Assembly: GCA_964441775.1 (NCBI GenBank)
Contig: CAYTVL010000020.1
Location: 1 to 64,000, forward strand
Source of the DNA: SYOC01 sp964441775
GTDB taxonomy: Bacteria; Desulfobacterota; Binatia; Bin18
DNA length: 64,000 bases
Reading direction: 5' to 3'
In this document: positions 34,029 to 42,902 of the stretch, in pieces
Numbering within the stretch: the first letter of the stretch is position 1
Layout: every line of letters starts with the position of its first letter
The notes under the pieces: generated by a model
What the model saw: only the letters and a program-made list of their open reading frames with translations
The model's database searches: none
What the model was told of the DNA's origin: nothing
Translations under genes and position numbers: made by a program

Positions 34029-35516
34029 ATGCCCCGCTACATTGCCGCCATTGACCAAGGGACGACGAGTTCCCGCTGCATGATTTTCGATCAGCGCGGC
34101 GCAGTCGTTGCGCTCGCTCAGAAAGAACATCGACAGATATACCCTCAGCCTGGTTGGGTCGAGCATGACCCGCTGGAAATTTGGCAGTGCGTACAAGAAG
34201 TCGTTGCTGACGCCCTGCGAAAGAGCGGTCTCCAAGCCAGCGACATGGCGGCTGTGGGCGTGACGAATCAACGTGAGACCACGTTGGTGTGGAATCGCCA
34301 TACCAGCGAGCCAGTCGGCAATGCTATCGTGTGGCAAGACACACGTACGGCGGAGATCTGTAAAAATCTTGCAACCGTGGGTGGACAGGACCAATTGCGC
34401 CGCAAAGTTGGTCTTCCTCTCGCTACCTATTTTTCCGGACCGAAACTCCGTTGGATTTTGGATCACCTTCCGTCAACGACGAGGATCGACGGTCTGCTCT
34501 TTGGCACCATCGATACGTGGTTGATCTGGCTTTTAACGGGCGGACCAGACGGCGGTGTTCATGTCACCGATGTCTCCAACGCCAGCCGCACGATGCTCAT
34601 GAATTTGGCGACTCTGGAATGGGACCCGGAAGTGCTTCAGCTCATGGGCATTCCTCGCGTGCTGTTGCCGACGATTTGCTCCTCAAGCGAGATCTATGGC
34701 GAAGCACGCGGTCTGCTTGCCGGCGTTCCTATCGCCGGTGCTTTGGGCGACCAGCAAGCGGCGCTGTTTGGACAGACCTGTTTCGCGCCGGGGGAAGCGA
34801 AGAATACCTACGGGACCGGTTGTTTTATGTTGTTAAATACCGGGCCACGGATCGTGCACTCCAAATCTGGCCTTCTGACCACGGTAGCCTATAAGCTGGG
34901 CCGGGCCTCGGCAATGTACGCGTTGGAAGGTTCGATCGCCATTACCGGGGCTTTGGTGCAGTGGCTGCGTGATAATTTGGGGCTCATTGAACAATCGAAA
35001 GAGATCGAAACGTTGGCGCGCACGGCGGAGGATAACGGGGGCATCTTTTTCGTACCCGCTTTTTCTGGGTTGTTTGCTCCGTACTGGCGCGATGACGCGC
35101 GCGGCGTGATCGTTGGATTGACCCGCTACGTCCACAAGGGGCATATTGCACGTGCAGCGCTTGAGGCCACGGCGTTTCAAACCCGAGAAGTGTTAGATGC
35201 GATGAATGCCGACGCCGGCGTGCCATTACAAACGTTAAAAGTCGACGGTGGCATGGTGCGCAATGAACTGCTCATGCAGTTTCAGGCGGATATTCTTGGC
35301 GTCCCCGTACTCCGCGCCGCGATGTCTGAAACCACCTCGCTCGGCGCGGCCTATGCGGCTGGCTTGGCGGTTGGCTTCTGGACCAAAGAGTCCGAACTGC
35401 GCGCCAATTGGTCCAGTGACCGGGAATGGCGTCCAGTGCTTGCGCCCACGGAACGCGAGCGGCGCTATGCCGACTGGAAACGCGCGGTGACCCGCACCTT
35501 CGATTGGGCCGTCTGA
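34029..35516 (+). CDS. glpK: Glycerol kinase
   Basis: A full-length GlpK (495 residues) phosphorylating glycerol to glycerol-3-phosphate. Clear motifs are AIDQGTTSSRCMIFDQ (phosphate loop), HRQIYPQPGWVEHDP, GVTNQRETTLVWNR, VSNASRTMLMN, GALGDQQAALFGQ and YGTGCFMLLNTG; the catalytic Asp is in ALGDQQ. It is the best-conserved metabolic gene in this part of the window. No glpF or glpD is present nearby, so it is not in a standard glp operon. It follows the VOC gene by 20 bp and may share a promoter with it. Confidence 0.98.
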   Translation: MPRYIAAIDQGTTSSRCMIFDQRGAVVALAQKEHRQIYPQPGWVEHDPLEIWQCVQEVVADALRKSGLQASDMAAVGVTNQRETTLVWNRHTSEPVGNAIVWQDTRTAEICKNLATVGGQDQLRRKVGLPLATYFSGPKLRWILDHLPSTTRIDGLLFGTIDTWLIWLLTGGPDGGVHVTDVSNASRTMLMNLATLEWDPEVLQLMGIPRVLLPTICSSSEIYGEARGLLAGVPIAGALGDQQAALFGQTCFAPGEAKNTYGTGCFMLLNTGPRIVHSKSGLLTTVAYKLGRASAMYALEGSIAITGALVQWLRDNLGLIEQSKEIETLARTAEDNGGIFFVPAFSGLFAPYWRDDARGVIVGLTRYVHKGHIARAALEATAFQTREVLDAMNADAGVPLQTLKVDGGMVRNELLMQFQADILGVPVLRAAMSETTSLGAAYAAGLAVGFWTKESELRANWSSDREWRPVLAPTERERRYADWKRAVTRTFDWAV

Positions 35517-35631
35517 AAACGAACCGAAGAAAATCGGGGCGCGACCCTTCTCCGTGTCCCTCTCCCTTTACCACACGCAACGGTTTGATTATGATCCCTG
35601 CGATTCTTTTGCGAGGGAGGGGATGCCTGTG

Positions 35632-36093
35632 ATGGAAACGATCTTGTTAGCGCATTCGGACTGGATGCTACAGTTGGCGCTTTTCGCTGTGCGTGTGGTG
35701 CTTGGGGGCTGCATCATTATGCATGGACTTGGCAAACTCGGATTTCACCCGACCAACCCCGGCGGCGTCAAGGCGTTTGCCGGTTGGTTGACGGATCTGG
35801 GAATGCCGTATCCTCTTCTGAATGCCTGGATGGCCACTGCCGTTGAATTTGGCGGCGGCATTCTTTTTACTTTGGGATTCTTTACGCGCTTTGTCGCGCT
35901 CGCCCTGACTGTCAACATGTTTATTGCCGCCTCGACCGGACACAAAGGCGGCGGCTATCTCATCCTGAACAACCCGCCGGGGGCTGAATACGCTATCAAC
36001 TTGACGGTCCTCTTCGGCATGTTCGTGCTCACTGGCCCTGGGGCGCTGTCCCTGGATTACTTGCTCTTTGCTTCGAGAGCAGTTGGGGTGTAG
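35632..36093 (+). CDS. DoxX family membrane protein
   Basis: A protein of 153 residues from the ATG at 35632, which lies about 9 bases after a GAGGGAGGGG site; the frame opens at 35554. Four membrane helices carry the DoxX pattern: ALFAVRVVLGGCIIMHGLGKLG, NAWMATAVEFGGGILFTLGF (split), FVALALTVNMFIA and a final helix. DoxX proteins are inner-membrane proteins of unsettled function. Some belong to thiosulfate:quinone oxidoreductase and others to redox-stress complexes. Nothing here points to a partner. Confidence 0.9.
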   Translation: METILLAHSDWMLQLALFAVRVVLGGCIIMHGLGKLGFHPTNPGGVKAFAGWLTDLGMPYPLLNAWMATAVEFGGGILFTLGFFTRFVALALTVNMFIAASTGHKGGGYLILNNPPGAEYAINLTVLFGMFVLTGPGALSLDYLLFASRAVGV

Positions 36094-36118
36094 CATTTTG
36101 CTGCATAATTAGGCTGCG

Positions 36119-36601
36119 ATGAACCACAGCGTATCTGCGTATGCCTGCGCCGCCCTGGCGCTCGTTGGTTTCCCTGGGTTCACCTCAGCCGCCAAGTCTG
36201 ATTTCGTTTGTCTGCTCCGCATTCAGAATGGCCTTGCCTCTCTGCCACGCGAGCAGCTCGCCACCAAAGAGACCGAGTGCCGCGAGAACACCAACGCCTA
36301 CTTGCGGTACTTGCGTGCAAAGACGTTTTTCTCCTTGGTGTGGGTGCTCTCGGCAATAGTCCTGGCTCTGGTTGTCTTTGTTTTGCCGTCGGTTGGTGCC
36401 TCCGGCGTCACGAGACAATACGTCCTTGCTATTGCGTCGATCGTATGCTTTGCGTGGGGCACGCTCGGACGGCTGGGCTGGAACGAGCACTCACACAAAG
36501 GTGTCACCGTCTTTGAAGAGATCGACTCCGCAATCTTCTGGGTTCTCTATTGGCTCGGCACGTTCTTTGGCGTAGCCTCCATCGTTAATGCTGCCGCCTA
36601 A
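36119..36601 (+). CDS. Integral membrane protein of unknown function
   Basis: A 160-residue protein with a signal-like N-terminus (AYACAALALVGFPGFTSAAK), a Cys-containing extracytoplasmic segment (SDFVCLLRIQNGL, TKETECREN), then three membrane helices. The two cysteines could form a disulfide. The family is not recognised. It follows the DoxX gene by 25 bp on the same strand. Confidence 0.65.
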   Translation: MNHSVSAYACAALALVGFPGFTSAAKSDFVCLLRIQNGLASLPREQLATKETECRENTNAYLRYLRAKTFFSLVWVLSAIVLALVVFVLPSVGASGVTRQYVLAIASIVCFAWGTLGRLGWNEHSHKGVTVFEEIDSAIFWVLYWLGTFFGVASIVNAAA

Positions 36602-36642
36602 CCCGTCGTCACACCTGATCTGCTACAGCCTTCGCTCTAGAA

Positions 36643-36993
36643 CTATCGCGCAAAAATTTGCACGATGTTGCCTGACGGGTCTTTGGTCGTGAAGTATTTT
36701 CCGTGACCGCCCATATCAACGATGTCGTTCACGGCAATACCTTGCTGGGTCAACTTGGTTCGCGTTTCCATGAGGTCATCGACCTCAAGCACGACCGTGG
36801 CCCCGCCGCCTGGAGGCACCGATCCTTCGCTGGGGTCCGCCAGCGCCACCCCAACGCCATTCACATCAAATTGTGTCCAGCGATTGCCGTCGCGGAATTT
36901 GACGTTCAAGCCGAGCACGTCTTTATAAAACGTGACGGATTCATCCATGTTCTTGACCACATAATACGCGCTCGAAAATTTCTTCACCGCCAT
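36643..36993 (-). CDS. VOC family protein
   Basis: A 116-residue single-domain VOC protein from the ATG at 36993, which has a strong GGAGGA ribosome site nine bases upstream. The frame extends upstream to 37479, but there it only reads antisense to the metallophosphoesterase gene. Motifs: SSAYYVVKNMDESVTFYKDV, VLGLNVKF, GGGATVVLEVDD and TTKDPSGNIVQIFAR. The usual first metal His is replaced by Tyr (AYYVV), so metal catalysis is uncertain. It may be a binding or glyoxalase-like protein. Confidence 0.9.
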   Translation of the reverse strand: MAVKKFSSAYYVVKNMDESVTFYKDVLGLNVKFRDGNRWTQFDVNGVGVALADPSEGSVPPGGGATVVLEVDDLMETRTKLTQQGIAVNDIVDMGGHGKYFTTKDPSGNIVQIFAR

Positions 36994-37086
36994 AGTCTCT
37001 TCCTCCTGAAACGTTTCCTTCTCTACTACCTTAGAACCCTTGCGGTGGGCAAGGCTGACCCCTTCTGTTCTTGTGCGAATATCGCT

Positions 37087-37956
37087 ATGAAAGACAGCAT
37101 GAAAAGGGTTTTGTTCCTTCTCGCTCTTGGCTTCTTGCACGTCCTCCAGCTTCCGGTTGAGGCTGAGGAGGTAGTTCTCGTCGGCGCTGGCGACATCGCG
37201 CAATGTCCTTTGCCTGGAGCGAAAGAGACGGCGCTGTTGCTCGACACCATTCCTGGGACCGTATTTACCGCCGGCGATAACACCTACCCGGATGGCGCCG
37301 CCGAGGAATTTGCGAGCTGCTATGACTCCACCTGGGGGAGACATAAAGCTCGCACCCGGCCTTCCCCAGGGAATCATGACTATCGGACCGCCGGGGCGCG
37401 TCCGTACTACGCGTACTTTGGCAAGCTCGCTGGAGCGCCAGGGCGTGGGTATTACAGCTATGACCTCCAGGGTTGGCATATCCTTTCGTTGAATAGTAAC
37501 CTCATAGAAGAAGAGGAAGCAGCTCAGGAGCGCTGGCTGCGCGCGGATTTAGCGGCGCATCCGTCGCGGTGTAGTGCGGCCTATTGGCATCACCCTTTGT
37601 TTAGCTCGGGTGGACAAAGTAACAATCCTCGCTTGCGCCCCGTGTGGCGAATCCTTATGAAGTTCGGGGTGGATGTGGTCATTAACGGGCATGATCATGA
37701 TTACGAACGTTTCGCCCCGCAGAGTCCGGATGGGGTCGCGGACTCCGCGCATGGGATTCAGGAATTCGTAGTGGGCACTGGCGGAGCACGGCTCGGTCCA
37801 TTGGGGACGCCGCAACCCAACAGCGAAATACGTGACAATACGACGTGGGGCCTCTTGAAACTGACTTTGCACTCCGCAAGTTATGACTGGGAGTTTCTCC
37901 CGATAGCCGGAGGGACATTCCACGACGCCGGCAGCGCCGTCTGCACCTCTCACTGA
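37087..37956 (+). CDS. Secreted calcineurin-like metallophosphoesterase
   Basis: A 289-residue phosphoesterase. From ATG 37087 (37099 also possible) the signal peptide MKRVLFLLALGFLHVLQLPV is followed by all the calcineurin-fold motifs: GAGDIAQC, GDNTYPDG, PGNHDY, HHPLF and NGHDHDYERF. These resemble bacterial purple acid phosphatase-like enzymes. The ORF is open back to 36703, but only through sequence antisense to the VOC gene, so I exclude that part. Substrate is unknown; it should act in the periplasm on phosphate esters. DUF4337 follows on the same strand 26 bp later. Confidence 0.92.
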   Translation: MKDSMKRVLFLLALGFLHVLQLPVEAEEVVLVGAGDIAQCPLPGAKETALLLDTIPGTVFTAGDNTYPDGAAEEFASCYDSTWGRHKARTRPSPGNHDYRTAGARPYYAYFGKLAGAPGRGYYSYDLQGWHILSLNSNLIEEEEAAQERWLRADLAAHPSRCSAAYWHHPLFSSGGQSNNPRLRPVWRILMKFGVDVVINGHDHDYERFAPQSPDGVADSAHGIQEFVVGTGGARLGPLGTPQPNSEIRDNTTWGLLKLTLHSASYDWEFLPIAGGTFHDAGSAVCTSH

Positions 37957-37982
37957 AGAAGCGAAAGCAAGGAGCTGAATGT

Positions 37983-38564
37983 ATGGCTGAAACGCCTGAG
38001 GTCGATACCGACAAATTGCGCGAAACAATTGATGAGGAACTGGAAAAAGGAGGCGCAGGATTTTTACGACGCATTGCGCTTACCACAGCGCTACTCGCGG
38101 CGTTTGCCGCACTTGCTTCTTTGCAAGCGGGAGCGAGCGCGAATGAATCGCTCTTGAAAAAAACCGAAGCGGCTCGTCTCCAAGGGGAAATTTCCGACAA
38201 ATGGGGATATTACCAGGCGCAGCGGATCAAAGCGGCGATCCAAGAAGCGGCGCGCAGCCCGTGGCTAGCAGCGGGGAAGGAGCCGCCTTCCGCCTATGCC
38301 GAAAAAGAACAGAAGTACGAGACGGAAAAAGTCGAACTGGAGCGAGCCGCGCGCGAGTTGGAGAAACAGAGGGATGAACAGTCGCATGAGGCTGATCATT
38401 TATTTCATCGTCACCATTGGTTCGCCTATGCCGTGACCCTTTTGCAAGTGGCGATTGCCTTGGGGGCCGTGGCGGCGTTGACGCGCATGCGATCCATCTG
38501 GTTCTGTTCGTTGGGCATAGGTTTTGGCGGCGTGGGGCTATGGGTGTTTGCGCTGTGTCAGTAA
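37983..38564 (+). CDS. DUF4337 membrane protein
   Basis: A 193-residue protein matching DUF4337. An N-terminal membrane helix (IALTTALLAAFAALASLQAGA) follows an acidic start. A long soluble coiled-coil-prone segment (KWGYYQAQRIKAAI, ELERAARELEKQRDE) comes next, then two C-terminal helices (WFAYAVTLLQVAIALGAVAAL and CSLGIGFGGVGLWVFALC, quoted in part). The family is common in Gram-negatives and has no known function. It is probably co-transcribed with the metallophosphoesterase. Confidence 0.88.
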   Translation: MAETPEVDTDKLRETIDEELEKGGAGFLRRIALTTALLAAFAALASLQAGASANESLLKKTEAARLQGEISDKWGYYQAQRIKAAIQEAARSPWLAAGKEPPSAYAEKEQKYETEKVELERAARELEKQRDEQSHEADHLFHRHHWFAYAVTLLQVAIALGAVAALTRMRSIWFCSLGIGFGGVGLWVFALCQ

Positions 38565-38633
38565 TCTTGTTACTCATTGTTTATGTAGATACGTATTCAA
38601 GTGATGAAGCATCACACAAAGGAGGGGCATCGT

Positions 38634-39470
38634 ATGACGACGTACCAACACATTGCCGTGCAGCCGGTGGCTGGCGCGCTTGGCGCAGAGATTCAGAACG
38701 TCCACCTGGGACGTTTAGATGATGCGACCTTCGACGAGATTCATCAGGCGTTACTCGAACATCAGGTCCTCTTCTTTCGTGAGCAAGACATAACCCGGGA
38801 CCAACACAAAGCGTTTGGGCGTCGGTTCGGGGCGCTGCATATTCATCCTTTCTTGCAGCCGCTCAAAGACGAAGGACATCCCGAGTTTGTCGTGCTCGAA
38901 AGCGACGCCAAGCATCCGTTTGTGGCGGAAGCCTGGCATTCTGATGTCACCTTTCAAGCGGAGCCGCCGTTGGGGTCGGTGCTGCACTGCGTTGCGGCGC
39001 CGGAGCACGGCGGCGACACCATGTGGGCGAGCATGTATGCTGCGTACGAGGCGCTCTCCGACACTATGCAGCGTTTGTTGGCAGGGTTGACTGCTATTCA
39101 CGACACGACACGCACCTTCTCGCGCGACAATTATAAGACTGAACACATCGGCGGCAAACGCGCCGAGCAGGTCGTGTCGGCGGAACATCCGATCGTGCGC
39201 ACGCACCCCGAGACCGGACGCAAAGCGCTGTTTGTCAACTCAGCGTTTACCGAGTCTATTAAGGGGATGAAGACTGCGGAGAGCGCAGCGCTCCTCAGCT
39301 TTCTCTATCGCCACATCGAGTCTCCTGATTTCACTTGCCGGTTTCGTTGGAAGCCGAACTCCATGGCGATGTGGGACAACCGCTGCACTCAGCATCGCGT
39401 GGTCGCGGATAATTTGGCGGCGTATCGTCGCATGGAGCGCGTGACGGTGATGGGAGATAGGCCGTTCTGA
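38634..39470 (+). CDS. TauD/TfdA-family Fe(II)/2-oxoglutarate dioxygenase (copy 1)
   Basis: A 278-residue dioxygenase from the ATG at 38634 (AAAGGAGGGGC ribosome site). The iron triad is His102-x-Asp104 in AEAWHSDVTF plus His254 in TQHRVVAD; Arg265/266 in YRRMERV should bind 2-oxoglutarate. TauD/TfdA relatives oxidise sulfonates, aryloxy- or other substituted acids. The GGDTMWASMYAAYEAL and FSRDNYK stretches are typical. A paralogue 84% identical by hand count lies inverted at 43973-44809. This copy has no visible TetR operator upstream. Substrate is unknown. Confidence 0.95.
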   Translation: MTTYQHIAVQPVAGALGAEIQNVHLGRLDDATFDEIHQALLEHQVLFFREQDITRDQHKAFGRRFGALHIHPFLQPLKDEGHPEFVVLESDAKHPFVAEAWHSDVTFQAEPPLGSVLHCVAAPEHGGDTMWASMYAAYEALSDTMQRLLAGLTAIHDTTRTFSRDNYKTEHIGGKRAEQVVSAEHPIVRTHPETGRKALFVNSAFTESIKGMKTAESAALLSFLYRHIESPDFTCRFRWKPNSMAMWDNRCTQHRVVADNLAAYRRMERVTVMGDRPF

Positions 39471-39472
39471 GC

Positions 39473-39598
39473 TGGGGCTTGCCCCAAGCCTCCACCCGAC
39501 GCTCAAGCGTCGGACTTAGTATGCGAAGCCTGGTGAACCAGGCTATCAGGGGACTTCAGTCCCCTTTGTTGGCTGAGCCCGGAGCTCAAGCTCCGGGC
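39473..39598. repeat. Row of five tight tetraloop hairpins
   Basis: Five perfect palindromic hairpins occur in a row between convergent genes, with 2-base centres. They are 39473-39486 (TGGGGC/GCCCCA), 39496-39513 (CCGACGCT/AGCGTCGG), 39527-39544 (AGCCTGGT/ACCAGGCT), 39548-39565 (AGGGGACT/AGTCCCCT) and 39577-39598 (GCCCGGAGCT/AGCTCCGGGC). Stem sequences are unrelated, but four share a T-NN-A apex. As RNA the loops would be CUUG, UCAA, UGAA, UUCA and UCAA. Spacing of centres is 21-31 bp. They could act as terminators, or be a palindrome-based mobile or structured element. Confidence 0.9.
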
Positions 39599-39632
39599 GG
39601 CAAGGACCCCAATTTCCTTCCGATTCAGATTC

Positions 39633-41363
39633 TTACTCCGCGCGACCGTGACGCAACAATTTACCTGGGGTCGCGCCAGTGCACTTGTCTTCGGCAAACG
39701 TTTCAACACCGTTAACGATAATGGAACGGTAGCCTTTAGCATGTTGTACACGGCGCCATTCGCCGCCGGGCAGATCGTGCACGACCTCGCCGATCCAGTC
39801 CGGTTCGATGCCAAGCCCGTTCATGTCATAGACCACGACATCAGCCCAGGCGCCTTCACGCAGCACGCCCCGATCGCGGAAGCCCGCAGCATGCGCCGGG
39901 AGCGCCGACAAGCGATAGTGGGCTTCTTCCAACGTGATCTTCTGCTCGTCCCGCACCAGCCAGCGTAGGAAATCGGTGGTGAAAGCGCCGCCGGTGAAGA
40001 ACTTGGTGTGCGCGCCGCCATCCGACACGCCGGGAAAGGTGAACATCGAATTGGTGATGATCTCCGCATTATTGGTCGCGTTGAAGTCCGGTTCGGATTG
40101 AAGGAATTCCGTCTTGAGATCAGTCGCCAGTGACAAGTCGATCATCACATCGACTGGATGTTTGTTTTCTTCTTTGCCAATTTCCGCGAGCGACTTGCCG
40201 ACGTATTTCTCCAATTCCGGCTGATTCGCCACTGACTGCACCAACAAGCGGGGTAATCGCCCGCCGATGCCCGCCGCATTGCGGTCGAGCGCGTACATCG
40301 CCTTTTCACTCTTCACCGCCGCACGCATCTCGGGGTTGCGCATCTTGGCGGCGCGCTCCTCTTTTGTTCCCGTGAGCATGTCGCGCCACGCCGTGGCGAC
40401 GTCATAGAGGTTCCAGTGTTCGAGCGTAAAGGCAAAGCCGCTGCGCACGGTGGCGCCTTGGCCGAAGATCGGCAGGCCTTGGGCGCGCATACGTTCGAGC
40501 CAGGCCAGGCTCTTGCGGTGCTGGTCGGGGTAGCGGTTGCTGGCGGCGACGGCATTGTGCAGCACGGGTCGTTGCGCTACTGTCGCTAGCTTTTCCAGAA
40601 ATGCTAAATCTTCTTTAATGTGACCCGTGGCCTGGGTGATCTGAATGAACCCCTCATCCCGTTCGCGCAGCACTTGCGCTAGGTTGAGGATGTCGTCGTC
40701 GATCATGGTGTCCGTCACCATTGGTGAACCGTCATAATCCGCTTGGCCGGAATGACGACCAAGACGTTGGATAGAAAAGCCGCACAGCCCGGCGTCCATG
40801 CCTTCGGCCAAGACGCGACGCATCTCCGCGCGTTCTTGCTCTGTGGCGGGTCGAGTCTTCGCCGCATCGAGCCCCATGACGTAGGTCATGAGCGACGCGG
40901 TCGGCATGTATTGAATGCAGTTGACGCCTTTCGGGGCACGGTCGAGCGAATCGAGATATTGTGGAATCGTTTCCCAATCCCAGTTCATGCCGACTTGCAT
41001 AGAAGAGTAGGGGATGGCCTCGGTTCTGGTCATCGTGAGCATAGAACGATCGCGGAAGTCCGGCTTACATGGGGCAAAGCCAAACCCGCAGTTGCCCAGC
41101 ACGATCGAGGTCACGCCATGCCACCCGGAGATCGTGCAATAGGGGTCCCAGCGAATTTGCGCATCGTAATGAGTGTGTAAGTCTATAAAGCCCGGTGCCA
41201 CAATGAGTCCGTCGGCATCGATGACTTTCTTGGCGAAGCCCGGAGCCCGCCCGCCGATCTGCACGACTTTCCCATCCTTAATCCACACATCAGCGCGGAA
41301 TCTAGGAGCGCGCGTGCCGTCGACGACCGTGCCGCCTTTAATTTGAATATCGAAATCTGCCAT
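39633..41363 (-). CDS. D-aminoacylase/N-acyl-D-amino-acid deacylase-like amidohydrolase
   Basis: A 576-residue amidohydrolase. The N-terminal strand FDIQIKGGTVVDGTRAPRFRAD and VAPGFIDLHTHYDAQ (the HxH metal pair) are family hallmarks, as are GVTSIVLGNCGFGFAPC, DAGLCGFS and the late GVSDGGAHTKFF with the metal-binding Asp. C-terminal GAWADVVVYDMNGLG is the usual small beta domain. Family members remove acyl groups from D-amino acids or act on cyclic amides and carbamates. The gene lies between two TauD-type dioxygenase genes, which suggests turnover of organic nitrogen or xenobiotic compounds. It has a GAAGGAGGG ribosome site. Confidence 0.92.
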   Translation of the reverse strand: MADFDIQIKGGTVVDGTRAPRFRADVWIKDGKVVQIGGRAPGFAKKVIDADGLIVAPGFIDLHTHYDAQIRWDPYCTISGWHGVTSIVLGNCGFGFAPCKPDFRDRSMLTMTRTEAIPYSSMQVGMNWDWETIPQYLDSLDRAPKGVNCIQYMPTASLMTYVMGLDAAKTRPATEQERAEMRRVLAEGMDAGLCGFSIQRLGRHSGQADYDGSPMVTDTMIDDDILNLAQVLRERDEGFIQITQATGHIKEDLAFLEKLATVAQRPVLHNAVAASNRYPDQHRKSLAWLERMRAQGLPIFGQGATVRSGFAFTLEHWNLYDVATAWRDMLTGTKEERAAKMRNPEMRAAVKSEKAMYALDRNAAGIGGRLPRLLVQSVANQPELEKYVGKSLAEIGKEENKHPVDVMIDLSLATDLKTEFLQSEPDFNATNNAEIITNSMFTFPGVSDGGAHTKFFTGGAFTTDFLRWLVRDEQKITLEEAHYRLSALPAHAAGFRDRGVLREGAWADVVVYDMNGLGIEPDWIGEVVHDLPGGEWRRVQHAKGYRSIIVNGVETFAEDKCTGATPGKLLRHGRAE

Positions 41364-41543
41364 CTTTCAGTCCCTCCTTCGATGTTACCCGCACACAATA
41401 GCAGAGGTAGGGGAGGGTGGTCGAGAGAAGCGTCCTGCGGAACGAGCAATTTCTTCTTTTTTATTGACGATTAGCGATGCCCTTGCACTGGCCATTGGGT
41501 GCGGCATGTTTGAGGAGAGCGTTTATCAAAGGAGGAGAACCTC

Positions 41544-42203
41544 ATGGCGGAGATCGGACTCTATGAAGCAATGAGCACCTTACGGGCGGTGCGGCGACTG
41601 CGCCCGGACCCTGTTCCGAATGACGTGCTGCGGCGCGTGTTGCAAGCCGCCACCTGGGCGCCGACCGGCGGTAATCGCCAAGCCTGGCGGATCATCGTGG
41701 TGAAAGACCCAGTGCGGCGGCAGCGATTAGGCGAACTCTATAACAAAGTGGCGACTCCTTTTATTCAATCGTATGCGGGGCGGTTTGCGGCTCTGCCCGA
41801 AGCCGAACGCGTAACAGCTGAAAAGATGTTGCGCTCCGGCCTCTACTTGGCCGAACACTTTGGCGAGGCCCCAGTGCTGTGTATTGTGTGTTTTCATCCC
41901 GATGGGCTTGCCGTGACCGATGCCGATCTTGATCGCGTCTCCGTCGTTGGCGGCGGATCAATTTACACCGCCGTCCAAAACCTTTTACTCGCGTGCCGCG
42001 CCGAAGGGTTGGGGTGCGTATTAACAACATTACTGTGTAAAGCGGAACCCGAAGTGCGAGAGCTGCTAGCGATTCCACAACCATGGGGAACCGCAGCAGC
42101 GATTCCGATCGGCTATCCCCAGTTGCGCGGGCATGGTCCCATCTCGCGCCGCTCGGTCGAAGAGATGGCGTTTGTAGACTCGTGGGAACGGCCATTTGCG
42201 TAG
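41544..42203 (+). CDS. Nitroreductase family protein
   Basis: A 219-residue flavoprotein. The N-terminal MSTLRAVRRLRPDPVPND plus VLQAATWAPTGGNRQAWRII is the FMN-binding nitroreductase signature, and RAEGLGCVLTTLL and PIGYPQLRGHGP are typical later motifs. It uses FMN and NAD(P)H to reduce nitroaromatics, quinones or other acceptors. GGAGGAGAACCTC precedes the ATG. A terminator hairpin follows at 42307. Physiological substrate is unknown. Confidence 0.95.
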   Translation: MAEIGLYEAMSTLRAVRRLRPDPVPNDVLRRVLQAATWAPTGGNRQAWRIIVVKDPVRRQRLGELYNKVATPFIQSYAGRFAALPEAERVTAEKMLRSGLYLAEHFGEAPVLCIVCFHPDGLAVTDADLDRVSVVGGGSIYTAVQNLLLACRAEGLGCVLTTLLCKAEPEVRELLAIPQPWGTAAAIPIGYPQLRGHGPISRRSVEEMAFVDSWERPFA

Positions 42204-42306
42204 AATGGAATCGAATGCTCCTTGCTAGCCGCCTGAGCCGAAGGATGCTAGTCTGCATGCCAATCGGCTTTTGCCGGGCATAACACCAAGTTGGTTCAAA
42301 GAGCGG

Positions 42307-42349
42307 AAGCCCTGGGATCTAGCGATCGGTCCTAGGGCTTTGTATTTTT
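42307..42349 (+). terminator. Rho-independent terminator
   Basis: AAGCCCT (42307-42313) pairs with AGGGCTT (42334-42340). An inner GATC/GATC stem surrounds a TAGC loop and a small bulge. TTGTATTTTTA follows. It should stop transcription of the nitroreductase gene ahead of the FKBP gene. Confidence 0.75.
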
Positions 42350-42372
42350 AATAGACAGAAAGGAGTTCTCAC

Positions 42373-42801
42373 GTGGCCCAGGCAAAACATGGCGACACGA
42401 TCAAAGTGCATTATACAGGCAAGCTCGCGGACGGGACGATTTTTGATTCATCCGTACAAGGCGATGCGCTGCAGTTTACCTTGGGCAGCGGCCAACTGAT
42501 TCCAGGGTTTGAAAAAGCCGTGTTCGGTATGAGCGTCGGAGAAGAGAAGATTTTTATCATTCCTGCGGATGAAGCCTACGGCGCTCACGATGCAGATCGT
42601 GTTTTTACGGTCGCTCGGAGTTCGTTGCCGTCCCAGATGAACCCAGCCATCGGACAGCGGTTTCAAGTCCGTCAACAAGATGGATCGACAATCGCCGTCA
42701 TGGTCGTCGCTGTCTCCGACGCTGACGTGACCTTTGACGCGAATCATCCCCTGGCGGGAAAAGACCTCACGTTCGAGATTCAAATTATTGAGATCGTATA
42801 A
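42373..42801 (+). CDS. FKBP-type peptidyl-prolyl isomerase (SlyD-like)
   Basis: A 142-residue SlyD-like isomerase. The start codon is GTG at 42373, 8 bases after AAGGAG. The FKBP domain is split by the inserted-in-flap chaperone domain: HGDTIKVHYTGKLADGTIFD and GQLIPGFEKAVFGMSVGEEK, then the IF domain (YGAHDADRVFTVARSSLP to VAVSDADVTFDANHPLAGKDLTFE). It lacks the C-terminal His/Cys tail that binds nickel in E. coli SlyD. The expected role is folding of cytoplasmic proteins. Confidence 0.95.
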   Translation: MAQAKHGDTIKVHYTGKLADGTIFDSSVQGDALQFTLGSGQLIPGFEKAVFGMSVGEEKIFIIPADEAYGAHDADRVFTVARSSLPSQMNPAIGQRFQVRQQDGSTIAVMVVAVSDADVTFDANHPLAGKDLTFEIQIIEIV

Positions 42802-42902
42802 ATCACTTGTATGACGGGCGCTCCTTGACGGCCAGAGAGTGATTGAGTTTTCCGATCTGTAACTCGCTTCGGCTCTGTTCGTACAGTGAGAGGAGTTGCG
42901 TT

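Noticed and set aside
36703..37086. 128-codon N-terminal extension of the metallophosphoesterase frame
   Set aside because: This stretch is antisense to the VOC gene 36643-36993; the protein has a proper signal peptide from 37087.
36994..37479. 162-codon N-terminal extension of the VOC frame
   Set aside because: It is antisense to the metallophosphoesterase gene, and the true ATG at 36993 has a strong ribosome site.
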